Shown piece by piece: positions 34,752 to 43,570 of a stretch of DNA of 64,000 nt. The position numbers were made by a program, and so were the translations under genes. Positions within the stretch are counted from its first letter, which is position 1, and the number at the start of each line of letters is the position of its first letter. The DNA comes from Acidiflorens sp963841945 (GTDB taxonomy: Bacteria > Acidobacteriota > Terriglobia > Terriglobales > Acidobacteriaceae), in assembly GCA_963841945.1 (NCBI GenBank), contig CAWJFC010000008.1:124001-188000 (forward strand), in the 5' to 3' direction. A model generated the notes under the pieces. It was not told where the DNA came from. It ran no database searches and was given only the letters and a program-made list of their open reading frames with translations.

Positions 34752-36820
34752 CGCTTCTTCGCCTCCTGTTTTTCGCTTCCTTTTTGGCTCATGAGAAACG
34801 CAGTGAGCGCGCGGGCCTCGTCGTCGCTCATGTTGCGCTTCGGCTCCTGCGTGCCGGTGCGCAGAGCCGCTGGGTCCTTCATCCAGTTGTAAATCCAAGC
34901 CGCGGTAAGCCGCGAGCCAACATGCGTCAGCGTGGGGCCAATGTAGCCCTTGTCTTGCTTCGTGTCCATGATGTGGCACGCCTGACATCCATACTTTGAG
35001 TAGTAGAGCTGCCTGCCGAGTTCCACCTGCGCTGGTGGATAACCGGTAAGCGGCATGGAATCACGGTCCACCTTCGGCGATTGATACACGGTCAGGATGT
35101 AGTCGGTAAGGGTGTTGATCTCCGCGTCGGTGAGGTTGAACCTGGGCATGCGGCGGATGAGAGCGGGCCGCAGCGTGTTGGGATTTCGGAAAAACTGCGC
35201 CAGCCATGTGCGCTGCACGGAACTGCCTTCCCATGTGAGGTCGGGCGCCATGTCGCCGCCGCGGCCGTTGATCGCATGACATTCAAGACAATTCAGGTCC
35301 CTGATGAGTTGGCCCGCATTTCCGGCGGGCTCATAGAGCGAAGGTGGAGGTGCTGGCACTTTTTTCGCCGGTAGGATGGTCAATGCCCGTTCGTTGTGCG
35401 ATAGCAGGGCGTTGACGAGCGCGTCAACCTGCGCCGGAGTGAAAGTGAACTGTGGCATTTTCAACGATGACCCAAACGCGCGGGGCTGTTTGATCTTCGC
35501 GCCGATATAGTCGTAGAGCGTATGCGGAACGCCTGGCGCGAATGCCAGCTGATTCACCGGCTTCGAGCCAATCTTTGTGAGTTCCGGCGCGAAGTTCTCA
35601 GGGCGTTTAAGGCTGTTGATCTCGTGGCAGGAAGCACAACCGTAGTCGTTGATCAGACGCTTGCCATGCGCGATCTGCTCGGGAGTGGGCGCATCCAGGT
35701 GTACGTTGGAGACTAGGTCACTGTCGGTCTTGGCCAGGAGGAATCCAGTGAGTTCGCCGACTTCCTGATCGTTGAAGCGGTAGTGCGGCATGCCGGTCCC
35801 CGGATCGTAGTCATGCGGATTTCGAACCCATGCCTGCAACCATTCCGGCTTGACCTTGGAGCCGACTTTGGTGAGCTCGGGGCCGATGTTGCCGCCAACC
35901 AGGTTGCCAGCCGCATTCTGCACGGCATGACACGAGGCGCAGAACGACTCGCCGTAGAGGCTGGACGCTTTCGTCTGAAGCTCAGCGTTGTCCTTCACTT
36001 TCCTAGCCGTGTCGAGTGACGCTTCCACAAGTTTCAGCGATGCTGGAGTGCTCGACGAAATCAGGAAAGCGGAAATGTCGCGGGCGTCATCGTCGCTCAA
36101 CTTGAAGTTGGGCATGGTGGCCGTGGATGAGTATGCCTGAGGGTCTTTGAGCCAGGCAAAGATCCATTCACGGGTTGTTTTTTCCGCAATGTGCGCCAAC
36201 GACGGCGGGTCGTCTGTGCCGGTAATCGCTGTGCCATCAGCCCGCTTGATGGTGTGGCAATGGACGCACCCGTAGGCGCGCAGCATCTTACGCCCCAGAT
36301 TCAACTGCGGGGTGCCTTGCAAGTCCTTCTCATGACATTGGCCGCAGGATGATTCCAGGTACTTCGCCGGCAAAAGCGGTTCTTCCCATGCCAGCGTGCT
36401 CTTGTGACCTTCTTCAACCGATGTTGCAGCGCCTTGGCCACGGTGGCAGATTACGCAACCGAACTCCTCAGGCTTGTGGGGGATTGGAGGGTGAGGGCGA
36501 TACGGCTGGATTGAGACGTCCGCCAGACTGGTTTCCTTAAGCGCGCTATGGCAGGTTGTGCAGCGGTCTACTACACCCATTTCGGGCAGCCATATCTGCT
36601 GAATGCCAGGTTCAAAGTGGCGGCGAAGGGTGACCGCATCGCTGCGCTTGGAAATCAGCTGCAGGTATCCACGCTGGTAGCGGTGCCAATCGGCAAAGAA
36701 GTTTTTTGCAGGGGCAACCGCCAGCAAAATCAGAAGGAGCAGGCTGCCCCAGCCAAACGCAGTCACCGTGTTGCTGAAGAACTTCTGACGAATCTTTTCG
36801 AGAAGATCCGGAAGGTTCAC
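34748..36820 (-). CDS. Octahaem cytochrome c subunit of the bc-type complex
   Basis: 690 residues from a GTG at 36820 with GGAGGAG upstream, overlapping the cytochrome b subunit stop by 4 bases. An N-terminal helix (about 20-45) anchors it, and the periplasmic part carries eight CxxCH motifs: CTTCH, CVICH, CGQCH, CVHCH, CASCH, CASCH, CLECH and CQACH. Between them lie class I-like repeats with Met ligands (MPNFKLSDDDARDISAF, MPHYRFNDQEVGELTGF, MPQFTFTPAQVDALVNAL, MPRFNLTDAEINTLTDY), pointing to several fused monohaem domains. It should take electrons from the Rieske/cytochrome b core and distribute them to other periplasmic carriers. Confidence 0.9.
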   Translation of the reverse strand: MNLPDLLEKIRQKFFSNTVTAFGWGSLLLLILLAVAPAKNFFADWHRYQRGYLQLISKRSDAVTLRRHFEPGIQQIWLPEMGVVDRCTTCHSALKETSLADVSIQPYRPHPPIPHKPEEFGCVICHRGQGAATSVEEGHKSTLAWEEPLLPAKYLESSCGQCHEKDLQGTPQLNLGRKMLRAYGCVHCHTIKRADGTAITGTDDPPSLAHIAEKTTREWIFAWLKDPQAYSSTATMPNFKLSDDDARDISAFLISSSTPASLKLVEASLDTARKVKDNAELQTKASSLYGESFCASCHAVQNAAGNLVGGNIGPELTKVGSKVKPEWLQAWVRNPHDYDPGTGMPHYRFNDQEVGELTGFLLAKTDSDLVSNVHLDAPTPEQIAHGKRLINDYGCASCHEINSLKRPENFAPELTKIGSKPVNQLAFAPGVPHTLYDYIGAKIKQPRAFGSSLKMPQFTFTPAQVDALVNALLSHNERALTILPAKKVPAPPPSLYEPAGNAGQLIRDLNCLECHAINGRGGDMAPDLTWEGSSVQRTWLAQFFRNPNTLRPALIRRMPRFNLTDAEINTLTDYILTVYQSPKVDRDSMPLTGYPPAQVELGRQLYYSKYGCQACHIMDTKQDKGYIGPTLTHVGSRLTAAWIYNWMKDPAALRTGTQEPKRNMSDDEARALTAFLMSQKGSEKQEAKKR

Positions 36821-37536
36821 TTAACTCCTCCAAGTCCAGACCACGGCCACACCCACGCCCAACCCGGGCCACGGAAAAGAGTGCCGACGGTGGTCAGTAC
36901 CACAAGTTCAAACAGGAACCAGCTCATGATCCAAAAGGATAGTGGCTTCGCCGCGAGCGAGCGACGGAACTGGGAGAGCGAATCGGGTGGGGTGGTCGCA
37001 GCCAGCACCATCAATGCGACGGTGATTAGCGTCGGAATCAGCGCCACGATCACGTCGAAGATCAGCAGGAAAGCACAAAATAGCGCCGATACCAGGTAGA
37101 AAATCTTCAGTCGCCTGTCGCGATCCTTGGTGAATAGGCCCGCTGCCTCGATATTGATGTTGAAATACGGGACCACGATCAGAGCCAGCACAACCAGCGT
37201 TGGCACCAGCACTCCCGCTACCACCGGGGGAAAGTAATGCAGGAGTTCCTGGAGTCCGAGGAAATACCAAGGCGCCTTGGCTGGATTCGGTGTGTGCGAA
37301 GGATCGGCGAGGCCTTCCAGGGGCGCGTTGAAGAACAACGAAATAAGGACCAGGGCGCTCGTCAGCAACTGAACCGCAATCGCGGCACGGAACAAAACTT
37401 CGGGGAAAGACTGGACTCTGTCTTCGTCGTGCGTCTTCACATGCGCCGAAGTTCGCCGCGTGATAAAGGCAACACGTACCGGACCTTTGCGCGCGTCGGA
37501 ACCCGGAACGGCAACAAATTCCTTCGGATCGCTCAT
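36817..37536 (-). CDS. Cytochrome b C-terminal (subunit IV-like) protein
   Basis: 239 residues. A hydrophilic N-terminus, then about five helices. The Qo-site loop reads KAPWYFLGLQELLHYFPP near residue 88; the PEWY motif of mitochondrial-type cytochrome b is replaced by APWY, so the glutamate is absent. This corresponds to subunit IV of b6f-type complexes, the second half of a split cytochrome b. The start overlaps the preceding stop by 4 bases (ATGA). It completes the quinol-oxidising core together with the neighbouring genes. Confidence 0.87.
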   Translation of the reverse strand: MSDPKEFVAVPGSDARKGPVRVAFITRRTSAHVKTHDEDRVQSFPEVLFRAAIAVQLLTSALVLISLFFNAPLEGLADPSHTPNPAKAPWYFLGLQELLHYFPPVVAGVLVPTLVVLALIVVPYFNINIEAAGLFTKDRDRRLKIFYLVSALFCAFLLIFDVIVALIPTLITVALMVLAATTPPDSLSQFRRSLAAKPLSFWIMSWFLFELVVLTTVGTLFRGPGWAWVWPWSGLGGVK

Positions 37537-38312
37537 AGGGGTGGCCTCGCAGGAGCTGTCGCCATGACCACTTCGGGCTCGCTGTGCCGCGCGTACAGGC
37601 CGCCGTCCTTGCGAATCCTCCAGAAATGGATGGCAATGAAGAGCAGCGCCGCCAGCGGCAGGACCATGCAGTGGAGAACGTAGAAGCGGAGCAAAGCGTT
37701 GGCGTTGACGAAGTGGCCGCCGAGCATCAGGAAACGAACCTTATCGCCCATGAGCGGGACGGCGGAAGCGATGTTGGACCCAACCGTGATCGCCCAGAAC
37801 GCTAACTGGTCCCATGGAAGAAGATAGCCGGTGTAACTCAATAGCAGCGTCACCAGTAGCAGCACTACGCCGATCACCCAATTGAATTCGCGCGGCGGGC
37901 GATAAGCACCCCGGTAAAAGACGCGGAACATGTGCGCGAACACCAGAAATACCATCGCGTGCGCCGACCAGCGGTGCAGATTGCGCAGGAACTGGCCGGA
38001 GGACACGACGAACTGCAAGTCCTTGGTATCGCTGTAGGCTTGCGGGGCGGAAGGATGGTAATAGAGCATCAGCAGAATGCCGGTGATCACCAGCATGCCG
38101 AATGTTCCCAGGGAGAGGGTACCCAGATACCAGGTCGCGTTGAACTCGACCAAGCGTGTGCGTACCTTGGTGGGCAGCAGATGTAGAAAAACATTCTGCT
38201 GAATCGCCATCGAGTTGCGCAGAGTGCTGTGGCCCGTGCCGCCCCGAAACACCGAGCGCCACGCCTTGGTCTCGCGCAATTCGCCGAAATACTTGCTAAA
38301 CGTAGTGCTCAT
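37533..38312 (-). CDS. Cytochrome b N-terminal (b6-like) protein
   Basis: 259 residues, four helices with the paired haem-b histidines: NLHRWSAHAMVF in helix B and FYVLHCMVLPLAALLFIAIHFWR in helix D. The Gly positions in TLSLGTFGMLVITGILL and the LPWDQ loop are conserved, and the protein stops after helix D as in b6-type subunits. It starts two bases after the Rieske gene stop. The acceptor is probably menaquinol, the usual quinol in this lineage (inference). Confidence 0.9.
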   Translation of the reverse strand: MSTTFSKYFGELRETKAWRSVFRGGTGHSTLRNSMAIQQNVFLHLLPTKVRTRLVEFNATWYLGTLSLGTFGMLVITGILLMLYYHPSAPQAYSDTKDLQFVVSSGQFLRNLHRWSAHAMVFLVFAHMFRVFYRGAYRPPREFNWVIGVVLLLVTLLLSYTGYLLPWDQLAFWAITVGSNIASAVPLMGDKVRFLMLGGHFVNANALLRFYVLHCMVLPLAALLFIAIHFWRIRKDGGLYARHSEPEVVMATAPARPPL

Positions 38313-38314
38313 TC

Positions 38315-38833
38315 TTAGACCCTCACGAACGTCTGCGGGTGAATTTCTTCGGCGCGGTCGACGATCAACTCCCCTTCATCACTGAGCGACATTTTGAGCC
38401 AGGGAAGCGGCTTGGGCGCAGGACCTTCGATTTTCTCGCCGGGCTTCTTGCCGGCGGGCTGAAAGACGGCGAACTTGCTGCCGTGGCAGGGACAGGCAAT
38501 GATCCCCAGTTCGGGCTTCCAAGCCGTTAGACAGCCGAGGTGCGTGCAGACCGCGTTGAGCGCGAAAAAACCTTCCTGTGAGTGGATCACGAAGATGCGC
38601 GCATCCACGTCGAGCGTAACCGAGTCGGGTTGATAACTCTCCGGCTTGCCCATGTTCACAATCGGTGAAGGCTCATAGAGAACGTTAGGCGAGAGGAACT
38701 GATAAGCGAACGCAGCGGTGCCAGCGGCGGCGACGCCCATGGAGCCGAGTCCCATCCGCAGAAAAAACTCGCGCCGGTCAATCGGCGGGTTCGCTGGGAT
38801 CTTCACTCTGTTCTTTTCGTCTTCCATAATCAT
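38315..38833 (-). CDS. Rieske iron-sulfur protein
   Basis: 172 residues. An N-terminal signal-anchor with a twin-arginine-like start (DRREFFLRMGLGSMG, about 19-35), then the Rieske fold with both cluster boxes, CTHLGC and CPCHGSKF, giving two Cys and two His ligands for the [2Fe-2S] centre plus the stabilising disulfide Cys pair. The ATG at 38833 overlaps the upstream stop by 4 bases; a second ATG at 38827 is possible. It transfers electrons from quinol at the cytochrome b Qo site to the octahaem subunit. Confidence 0.92.
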   Translation of the reverse strand: MIMEDEKNRVKIPANPPIDRREFFLRMGLGSMGVAAAGTAAFAYQFLSPNVLYEPSPIVNMGKPESYQPDSVTLDVDARIFVIHSQEGFFALNAVCTHLGCLTAWKPELGIIACPCHGSKFAVFQPAGKKPGEKIEGPAPKPLPWLKMSLSDEGELIVDRAEEIHPQTFVRV

Positions 38834-40815
38834 TTCGCGATGCCCGTCGTTGCGGTCGATTTTGCACGCAAGCGGGCGTCAATCGCCTCCACGGAAATCA
38901 AGCCGGTTGGTTCGGCCGGTAATAGGTTGTAGGACTCCATCGTGATGGTGTTCGCCGGGCAACGAGCCGCGCACAGGCCGCAACGGATGCAGCGCGTTTC
39001 ATCCTTCAGCATCACCGACCCGACACCCTGGCTCAGTTCTTCCGGAGCAATGTCGGGCAGCTCCGCGTGGTAGAGTTCACGGTTTACGGAGAGGTGGCCG
39101 ATAATGTCGGAGTCAAACTCCACGCGCTCCAGAGACACCAGTTCGAGGCAGCTCTCCGGGCAAACGTCCACACAGCCGCCACACAGGACGCACAACGACC
39201 CGTCGTCGCCGTAGCCTTCGAAAATCGTATTGACCCAGCAGTGCAGGCAGCGCTGTGCCTCGATAACTGCGGCCCCTTCGTCGTAACACTCCTCGACTTC
39301 GGTCGTGCCGGTACGGCGGTCGAGTGGCAGTATTGGGACGGGCTGCCGCGCCAGGTCCATTAACTCGAGCGGCATACTATGGCGTTTGAGGTCGGTGACT
39401 TCGATGATGGGTTCGGGGTGCTTCGTACCGCGCAGGTATTCGTCAATCCCGATGGCAGCGCGCTTGCCGTCGCCGACGCTGTCAATGATCAGCCGCGGGC
39501 CAAATACGCAATCGCCGCCCGCGAAAATGCCGGGCGCGGAAGTCATAAGCGAATGCGGATTCACATTGATCAGCCCGCGCGAGGAAATCTGCACACCATC
39601 TTCGGGGTGGAGGAAATCAAGGTTCGCGGCCTGGCCAATGGCCATGATGACCGTGTCGCACTCGATCTGAGTTTCGCTGTTTTCGAAGAACGTGGGGTTG
39701 AAACGCCGGTTGCCGTCGAAGACCGATTTTGTTTTCAGGCACTCCAGCGCCGTGACTTTGCCTTCCCGGCCGATGAAGCGTTTAGGACCGAACCCCGGGT
39801 AAAGAATCACACCCTCGGTCTCGGCCTCTTCGATTTCGTCGAGTGCCGCCGGCATCTCATTCCGGTTTTCCAGGCAGACGACGTTCACTCTCTGCGCGCC
39901 CATGCGCAACGCAGAGAGGGAGATGTCAACCATTTCCTTGGTGGCCACAGCCGCCACGCTGTCTTCGGACGGTGCCGACTCCTCAACCCCGGCAACGTGC
40001 TGCCGCAGAACCTCGCGCGCCGCCGAGCGCGCCACATCCATGGCGACATTGCCGCCGCCGATGACCAGCACGTTGCGGCCGATGGTGAACTTGTATCCAA
40101 GGTTCACGTTCAGCAGGAAATCCACACCGCGGTGAACGCCGTCGAGGTCCACGCCGGGAATGGTGAGGTCGCGGCTGCGGTGTGCGCCGATCGCCAGCAA
40201 TACCACATCGAATCCCTGGCGTCGCAGATCGGCAATCTGAAAGTCCCGCCCCGCCTTGTGATTGAGCTTTAAGGTGATGTCGCCGGTCGAGAGAATCTCG
40301 CGAACCTGAGCTTCCACCACGTCGCGCGGCAAGCGGTATTCGGGAATGCCCAGATAGAGCATTCCGCCGGCCACTGGAGCCGCCTCAAAAATGGTGACTG
40401 AGTAGCCCATCAGCGCCAAGTCATGCGCCGCCGCCAGGCCGACCGGTCCGCCGCCAACCACCGCCACCTTAAACGGCAACTTGGGCCGGGTCACGCCCGC
40501 GCTTAGGTCAATGTGGTGTTTGGACTCTGGTCCATAGCGTTCGGTGAGAAAACGTTTCAGAGCGCGGATGGAAATTGGTTTGTCGATCTGGCCGCGTCGG
40601 CAGGCGGTTTCACAAGGGTGGGCGCAGACCCGTCCGCAGATGCTAGCCAGCGGGTTGGGCCCGCGCGCGTACCTGTAGGCTTCCTCAAATTGGCCTTCGG
40701 CGATGAGCCCAACATACCGTCCGGCGTTGGTGTGCGCCGGGCAGGCCATCATGCAGGGGAAGTTAGTATGCAGCCAGTCCTCATCCACCCGCTTTTCTAA
40801 GAAGCGCTTCAGCAT
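38830..40815 (-). CDS. FAD/NAD(P)-binding iron-sulfur oxidoreductase (GltD-like) with two 4Fe-4S clusters
   Basis: 661 residues. The N-terminal Fer4_20 domain (about 15-95) has Cys-rich CMMACPAHT and CGRVCAHPCETACRRG. FAD binding: VAVVGGGPVGLAAA (near 117); NAD(P) binding: VLVIGGGNVAMDVARS (near 240). The C-terminal 120 residues carry two ferredoxin motifs, CVLCGGCVDVCPESC and CIRCGLCAARCPAN. This resembles the small subunit of glutamate synthase turned into an electron-entry protein. Encoded upstream of and overlapping the Rieske gene by 4 bases, it may bring NAD(P)H or ferredoxin electrons to the quinone pool or take them by reverse flow. The partner is inferred. Confidence 0.88.
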   Translation of the reverse strand: MLKRFLEKRVDEDWLHTNFPCMMACPAHTNAGRYVGLIAEGQFEEAYRYARGPNPLASICGRVCAHPCETACRRGQIDKPISIRALKRFLTERYGPESKHHIDLSAGVTRPKLPFKVAVVGGGPVGLAAAHDLALMGYSVTIFEAAPVAGGMLYLGIPEYRLPRDVVEAQVREILSTGDITLKLNHKAGRDFQIADLRRQGFDVVLLAIGAHRSRDLTIPGVDLDGVHRGVDFLLNVNLGYKFTIGRNVLVIGGGNVAMDVARSAAREVLRQHVAGVEESAPSEDSVAAVATKEMVDISLSALRMGAQRVNVVCLENRNEMPAALDEIEEAETEGVILYPGFGPKRFIGREGKVTALECLKTKSVFDGNRRFNPTFFENSETQIECDTVIMAIGQAANLDFLHPEDGVQISSRGLINVNPHSLMTSAPGIFAGGDCVFGPRLIIDSVGDGKRAAIGIDEYLRGTKHPEPIIEVTDLKRHSMPLELMDLARQPVPILPLDRRTGTTEVEECYDEGAAVIEAQRCLHCWVNTIFEGYGDDGSLCVLCGGCVDVCPESCLELVSLERVEFDSDIIGHLSVNRELYHAELPDIAPEELSQGVGSVMLKDETRCIRCGLCAARCPANTITMESYNLLPAEPTGLISVEAIDARLRAKSTATTGIAK

Positions 40816-40908
40816 GGACTCTTCTACTCCGCCTTTGGATGGCCCGGTTTAAGAGGAGGGGAATCTGGATGCGTGACCCCTCCCTCGCGACCTCATCCTG
40901 ACGATCTC

Positions 40909-41496
40909 TTACTTGCTGACCGTGAAATCAGCCTTGGAGTCGCCCGCAACCGTTACAGGCTTGGTCGCGTTTTTCGCACCCTCGTGCCATGCGACTACGT
41001 TGTATTGACCATCGGGAACATTCTCGATCTTGTACTCGCCGTTCTGGTTGGTTTTTGCGAAGTATGGAGTCGGCGCGACAACGATGTATCCCGCCATTTC
41101 CGGGTGTACATTGCATAGCAGCGCAGCTACGCCGGGCTGGTCAAACTTGTAAGGACGCTTCTCCCCTGTCGGCCACGTTCCCAGGTTCTTGCCGGGCAGC
41201 TTTTTCGCGCCCTGCATTACATTAGGCCAGAACACGTTGTGCGCGACCTTGTCGCTGTTCAGAAAATCGACCGTCGTTCCCGTCAGCACGACCATAATGT
41301 GCGGCTGGAACAGCAGACCCTTTTGATCCATCACCGGATGCTCGGAAGGTGCCGGGAAAGTCTTGCCGGCGATTGTGTCGACGTAGACAACCGATTCGCC
41401 TTTCATACCCGAGACCTTTCCGCTAATCGTTCCGCCCCATGCTCCGATGCACAACCCGGCTGTTATCACTCCCAAAATGAACGCTCTGTATTTCAT
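40909..41496 (-). CDS. Secreted cupredoxin (plastocyanin-like) protein
   Basis: 195 residues from the ATG at 41496 (GGAG about ten bases upstream). Signal peptide 1-22 ending AWGG. A cupredoxin domain with type 1 copper ligands: His in KVAHNVFW and Cys-His-Met in LLCNVHPEMAGYIVV. The C-terminal 60 residues form a carboxypeptidase-regulatory-like sandwich (TNQNGEYKIENVPDGQYNVVAWHEG). It is a periplasmic one-electron carrier candidate between the outer-membrane cytochrome and the bc complex. Its gene lies 45 bases from the porin-cytochrome gene and 93 from the oxidoreductase gene, in the same direction. Confidence 0.85.
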   Translation of the reverse strand: MKYRAFILGVITAGLCIGAWGGTISGKVSGMKGESVVYVDTIAGKTFPAPSEHPVMDQKGLLFQPHIMVVLTGTTVDFLNSDKVAHNVFWPNVMQGAKKLPGKNLGTWPTGEKRPYKFDQPGVAALLCNVHPEMAGYIVVAPTPYFAKTNQNGEYKIENVPDGQYNVVAWHEGAKNATKPVTVAGDSKADFTVSK

Positions 41497-41541
41497 TGCT
41501 CTGTTCTCCTCTGGTCTTGTAATTGATCTTGCCAATGCATG

Positions 41542-42921
41542 TTAGAAAAGGAATTTTGCATCAAGATAAACCGTGTTGTTGGCGCTTGCATTGCGGCCAT
41601 TCGGTACGACATCGTAGCTCGTAGAGGCGCCGTTAAAGCGCGTGTACGCCGTATATTGGGCGGCGAGCTGGAGATTCTGCCATGGCCAGTAGGAAACGTT
41701 GGCGAGCACGCCAGCGCTTCGAGGGTCGCCATTGGCGCTGCCGGTGATAGGGTTGGGCGCATAGAGCGCCGTATCGACCGTCCCATTTACGTTGAACCAA
41801 CCAAGCGCGCCCGTAAGGCGATTGCCGTAATGGAATTCGACATTAGTTTGGACAGTGTTCAGATGGTGTGCGCCGGGCGACGCCGCAGATTGAAAGACAC
41901 TGGCTGCCAGGTTGGAATTTTCGCGGATATACGTGCCTCGGAACGAGACCACGTCTTTCCGGAACAAGGTGCGGTCAATCTGAGTATCAAACGCCCAATC
42001 CGTGTAATCGTCATAGATATCGGACGGGCCGCCGACGGGGATCGTGTTGGGGCTATTCCGCAAGTGCATTCCATAGGTGCCTATTTCATACTGCGTGCTC
42101 CCCGTAAGTTGCTGCCAAGCCAGGCGCCAGTAGGGCGCGACTCCGGTGATGTTGTATGAATAACCAATCCCTGGATTCGGCTGCGGACTGCCCACGTGTT
42201 CGGAGCGATATAGCGTCAGGTCCAGGTAGAGATGATCGTTCCACATGGCATAGCCGCCGATTCCTGCGACGTCCTGCGCCAAAGGACCATTAATGATGGC
42301 CGCGGCCGCCGGAGTGGGGGCCACATCGCTGGCGACCCAGGGGTATCCCCATGCAGGCGTGCTGTTCCAAAGATCCTCTAGGGTTGGATTATTGTTAAGA
42401 TCGACGCCATACACCAGCTCCTTGCCGTTCAGCTTTGTCTTGTTCGCAAATCGGATATCGGTGTTATCCATGCTGAAATGGTCGGCTTGGGTGTCGTAGG
42501 TCACCTGCAGAAAGCTGCCCACGTTGCTCGTCCACGCACCCGCCAGGAAGAGCGAGATGTCCTGGGGAAATTCGAAGTTGCCATTCTGCGTCTGCGGCAC
42601 CGCCGACTTGGTTGTCGTGAACGACGTCTCCAGCATTACGGAAAGCGGCAGCGAAGCCAGAAGATCAAGCGCAGCATGCGCTTTCCCCGAATCCGACTTG
42701 ACGGTTTTCGTATCATCCCCACGATCAACGTAACCGAGCAGCTTGAACTTTCGTCCGGCAGGATTGAGTTCCGGAGGCGCGTAGTGACAGCCACTGCATG
42801 CCAGGCCCGTTTGCCGCGCATAACTCGGAACCGCAACTGCGCTGGGCGGGCTCAGTGCGAATGCGAGCAGCAAAATCAGAACAGGAATAACCGTAAGCAG
42901 GCAAGACGTCGTTTTATTCAT
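41542..42921 (-). CDS. Cyc2-like outer-membrane porin-cytochrome
   Basis: 459 residues from the ATG at 42921 (AAGGAG seven bases upstream). The signal peptide ends SAVA (about 30); the mature N-terminus has one haem site in LACSGCHYAPPELNPAGRKFK, with the PxLNxxGRxFK segment that follows the haem in Cyc2-type fused cytochrome-porins. The remaining 390 residues alternate short polar turns and amphipathic strands and end in an aromatic (KFLF), as outer-membrane barrels do. It would expose a haem to extracellular electron donors or acceptors. Iron oxidation is one possibility; a simple cytochrome-tagged porin is the alternative. Confidence 0.72.
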   Translation of the reverse strand: MNKTTSCLLTVIPVLILLLAFALSPPSAVAVPSYARQTGLACSGCHYAPPELNPAGRKFKLLGYVDRGDDTKTVKSDSGKAHAALDLLASLPLSVMLETSFTTTKSAVPQTQNGNFEFPQDISLFLAGAWTSNVGSFLQVTYDTQADHFSMDNTDIRFANKTKLNGKELVYGVDLNNNPTLEDLWNSTPAWGYPWVASDVAPTPAAAAIINGPLAQDVAGIGGYAMWNDHLYLDLTLYRSEHVGSPQPNPGIGYSYNITGVAPYWRLAWQQLTGSTQYEIGTYGMHLRNSPNTIPVGGPSDIYDDYTDWAFDTQIDRTLFRKDVVSFRGTYIRENSNLAASVFQSAASPGAHHLNTVQTNVEFHYGNRLTGALGWFNVNGTVDTALYAPNPITGSANGDPRSAGVLANVSYWPWQNLQLAAQYTAYTRFNGASTSYDVVPNGRNASANNTVYLDAKFLF

Positions 42922-43273
42922 CGGAATCTCCTTTTTGTCGGCGGTTTTTCTTTGTGGCGCGCCCAGGGTGTGAGGCACTCACCGCTGGTTCCGGCAACCC
43001 AACCGGGAACGTGCCCTCGAAGGGCTTGCTCAGTCATCGAATTTCAGGGAGTTGATGTGGCAGGCTGTGCCGGACGCGCCGGATTGCCGAGAGACGCCGG
43101 GATGGCGAGAACATTAGGAACTGTCGCAGTTGCAATGCTCACCCAGATGAACAACCGGACCGTGATACCCCACGGACGCATGCAGCGCCTCCTCGATGGC
43201 CGAGTCAAAGAAGGGCCTTAATGCACCCCGGCCGAATGTGGGCGATTGTCAAGTAGATGTGAACGGTGAAGCA

Positions 43274-43287
43274 GTGCGCTAGCGCAC
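43274..43287. promoter_or_regulatory. 14-bp perfect palindrome GTGCGCTAGCGCAC
   Basis: Self-complementary, about 350 bases upstream of the porin-cytochrome start and 7 bases from the CRP/FNR-type site. Its GCGCTAGCGC core is shared with the palindrome at 33744-33759. A role as an operator is a guess. Confidence 0.35.
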
Positions 43288-43294
43288 CGCTCCG

Positions 43295-43310
43295 TGTGAT
43301 CAATGTCACA
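43295..43310. promoter_or_regulatory. CRP/FNR-family consensus site upstream of the respiratory operon
   Basis: TGTGA-TCAATG-TCACA matches the TGTGA-N6-TCACA consensus exactly. It lies 374 bases upstream of the porin-cytochrome ATG, further than usual for direct activation, and no regulator gene is in the window. Confidence 0.45.
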
Positions 43311-43570
43311 CAAGCGGGTGTGCGGACAAGGCGCGAACTAAGCGTCCACCTTGCTTAGCAAAGCCTGGGACTTTTCCTATTGTCCTGGGGCTAGATGAGA
43401 TGACTTCGGGTGACCCCTAGTTCGGTCGGTAGGCTTTCTTCTGACGGCCTTTTCGAACGCCACGCGCCACACCTCCCCCCCAAAGAGTTTGGGGGACGGA
43501 TGGTCGCAAACAAGGAAACTATCATTTTTGCCGCAAAATCACTTCACGCTAATATCCAGGTCGCTTGAGC

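Larger units (their letters stand above)
42922..43570. other. 649-base intergenic region before the respiratory operon
   Basis: No supported gene. It holds the 14-bp palindrome at 43274-43287, the CRP/FNR-type site at 43295-43310 and a hairpin at 43477-43495 (CCCCCAAA, GAG, TTTGGGGG) without a U tract. The right part borders the IS66 remnant and may be decayed mobile DNA. Confidence 0.45.

Noticed and set aside
39379..40272. 297-codon plus-strand frame opposite the FAD/Fe-S oxidoreductase
   Set aside because: Shadow frame; the minus strand carries clear FAD, NAD(P) and ferredoxin motifs.
42478..43221. 247-codon plus-strand frame running from the porin-cytochrome gene into the intergenic region
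   Set aside because: Arg-rich, first half antisense to a real gene, no motif in the second half.
43477..43495. Hairpin CCCCCAAA-GAG-TTTGGGGG as a terminator
   Set aside because: No U tract on either strand, so not reported as a rho-independent terminator.
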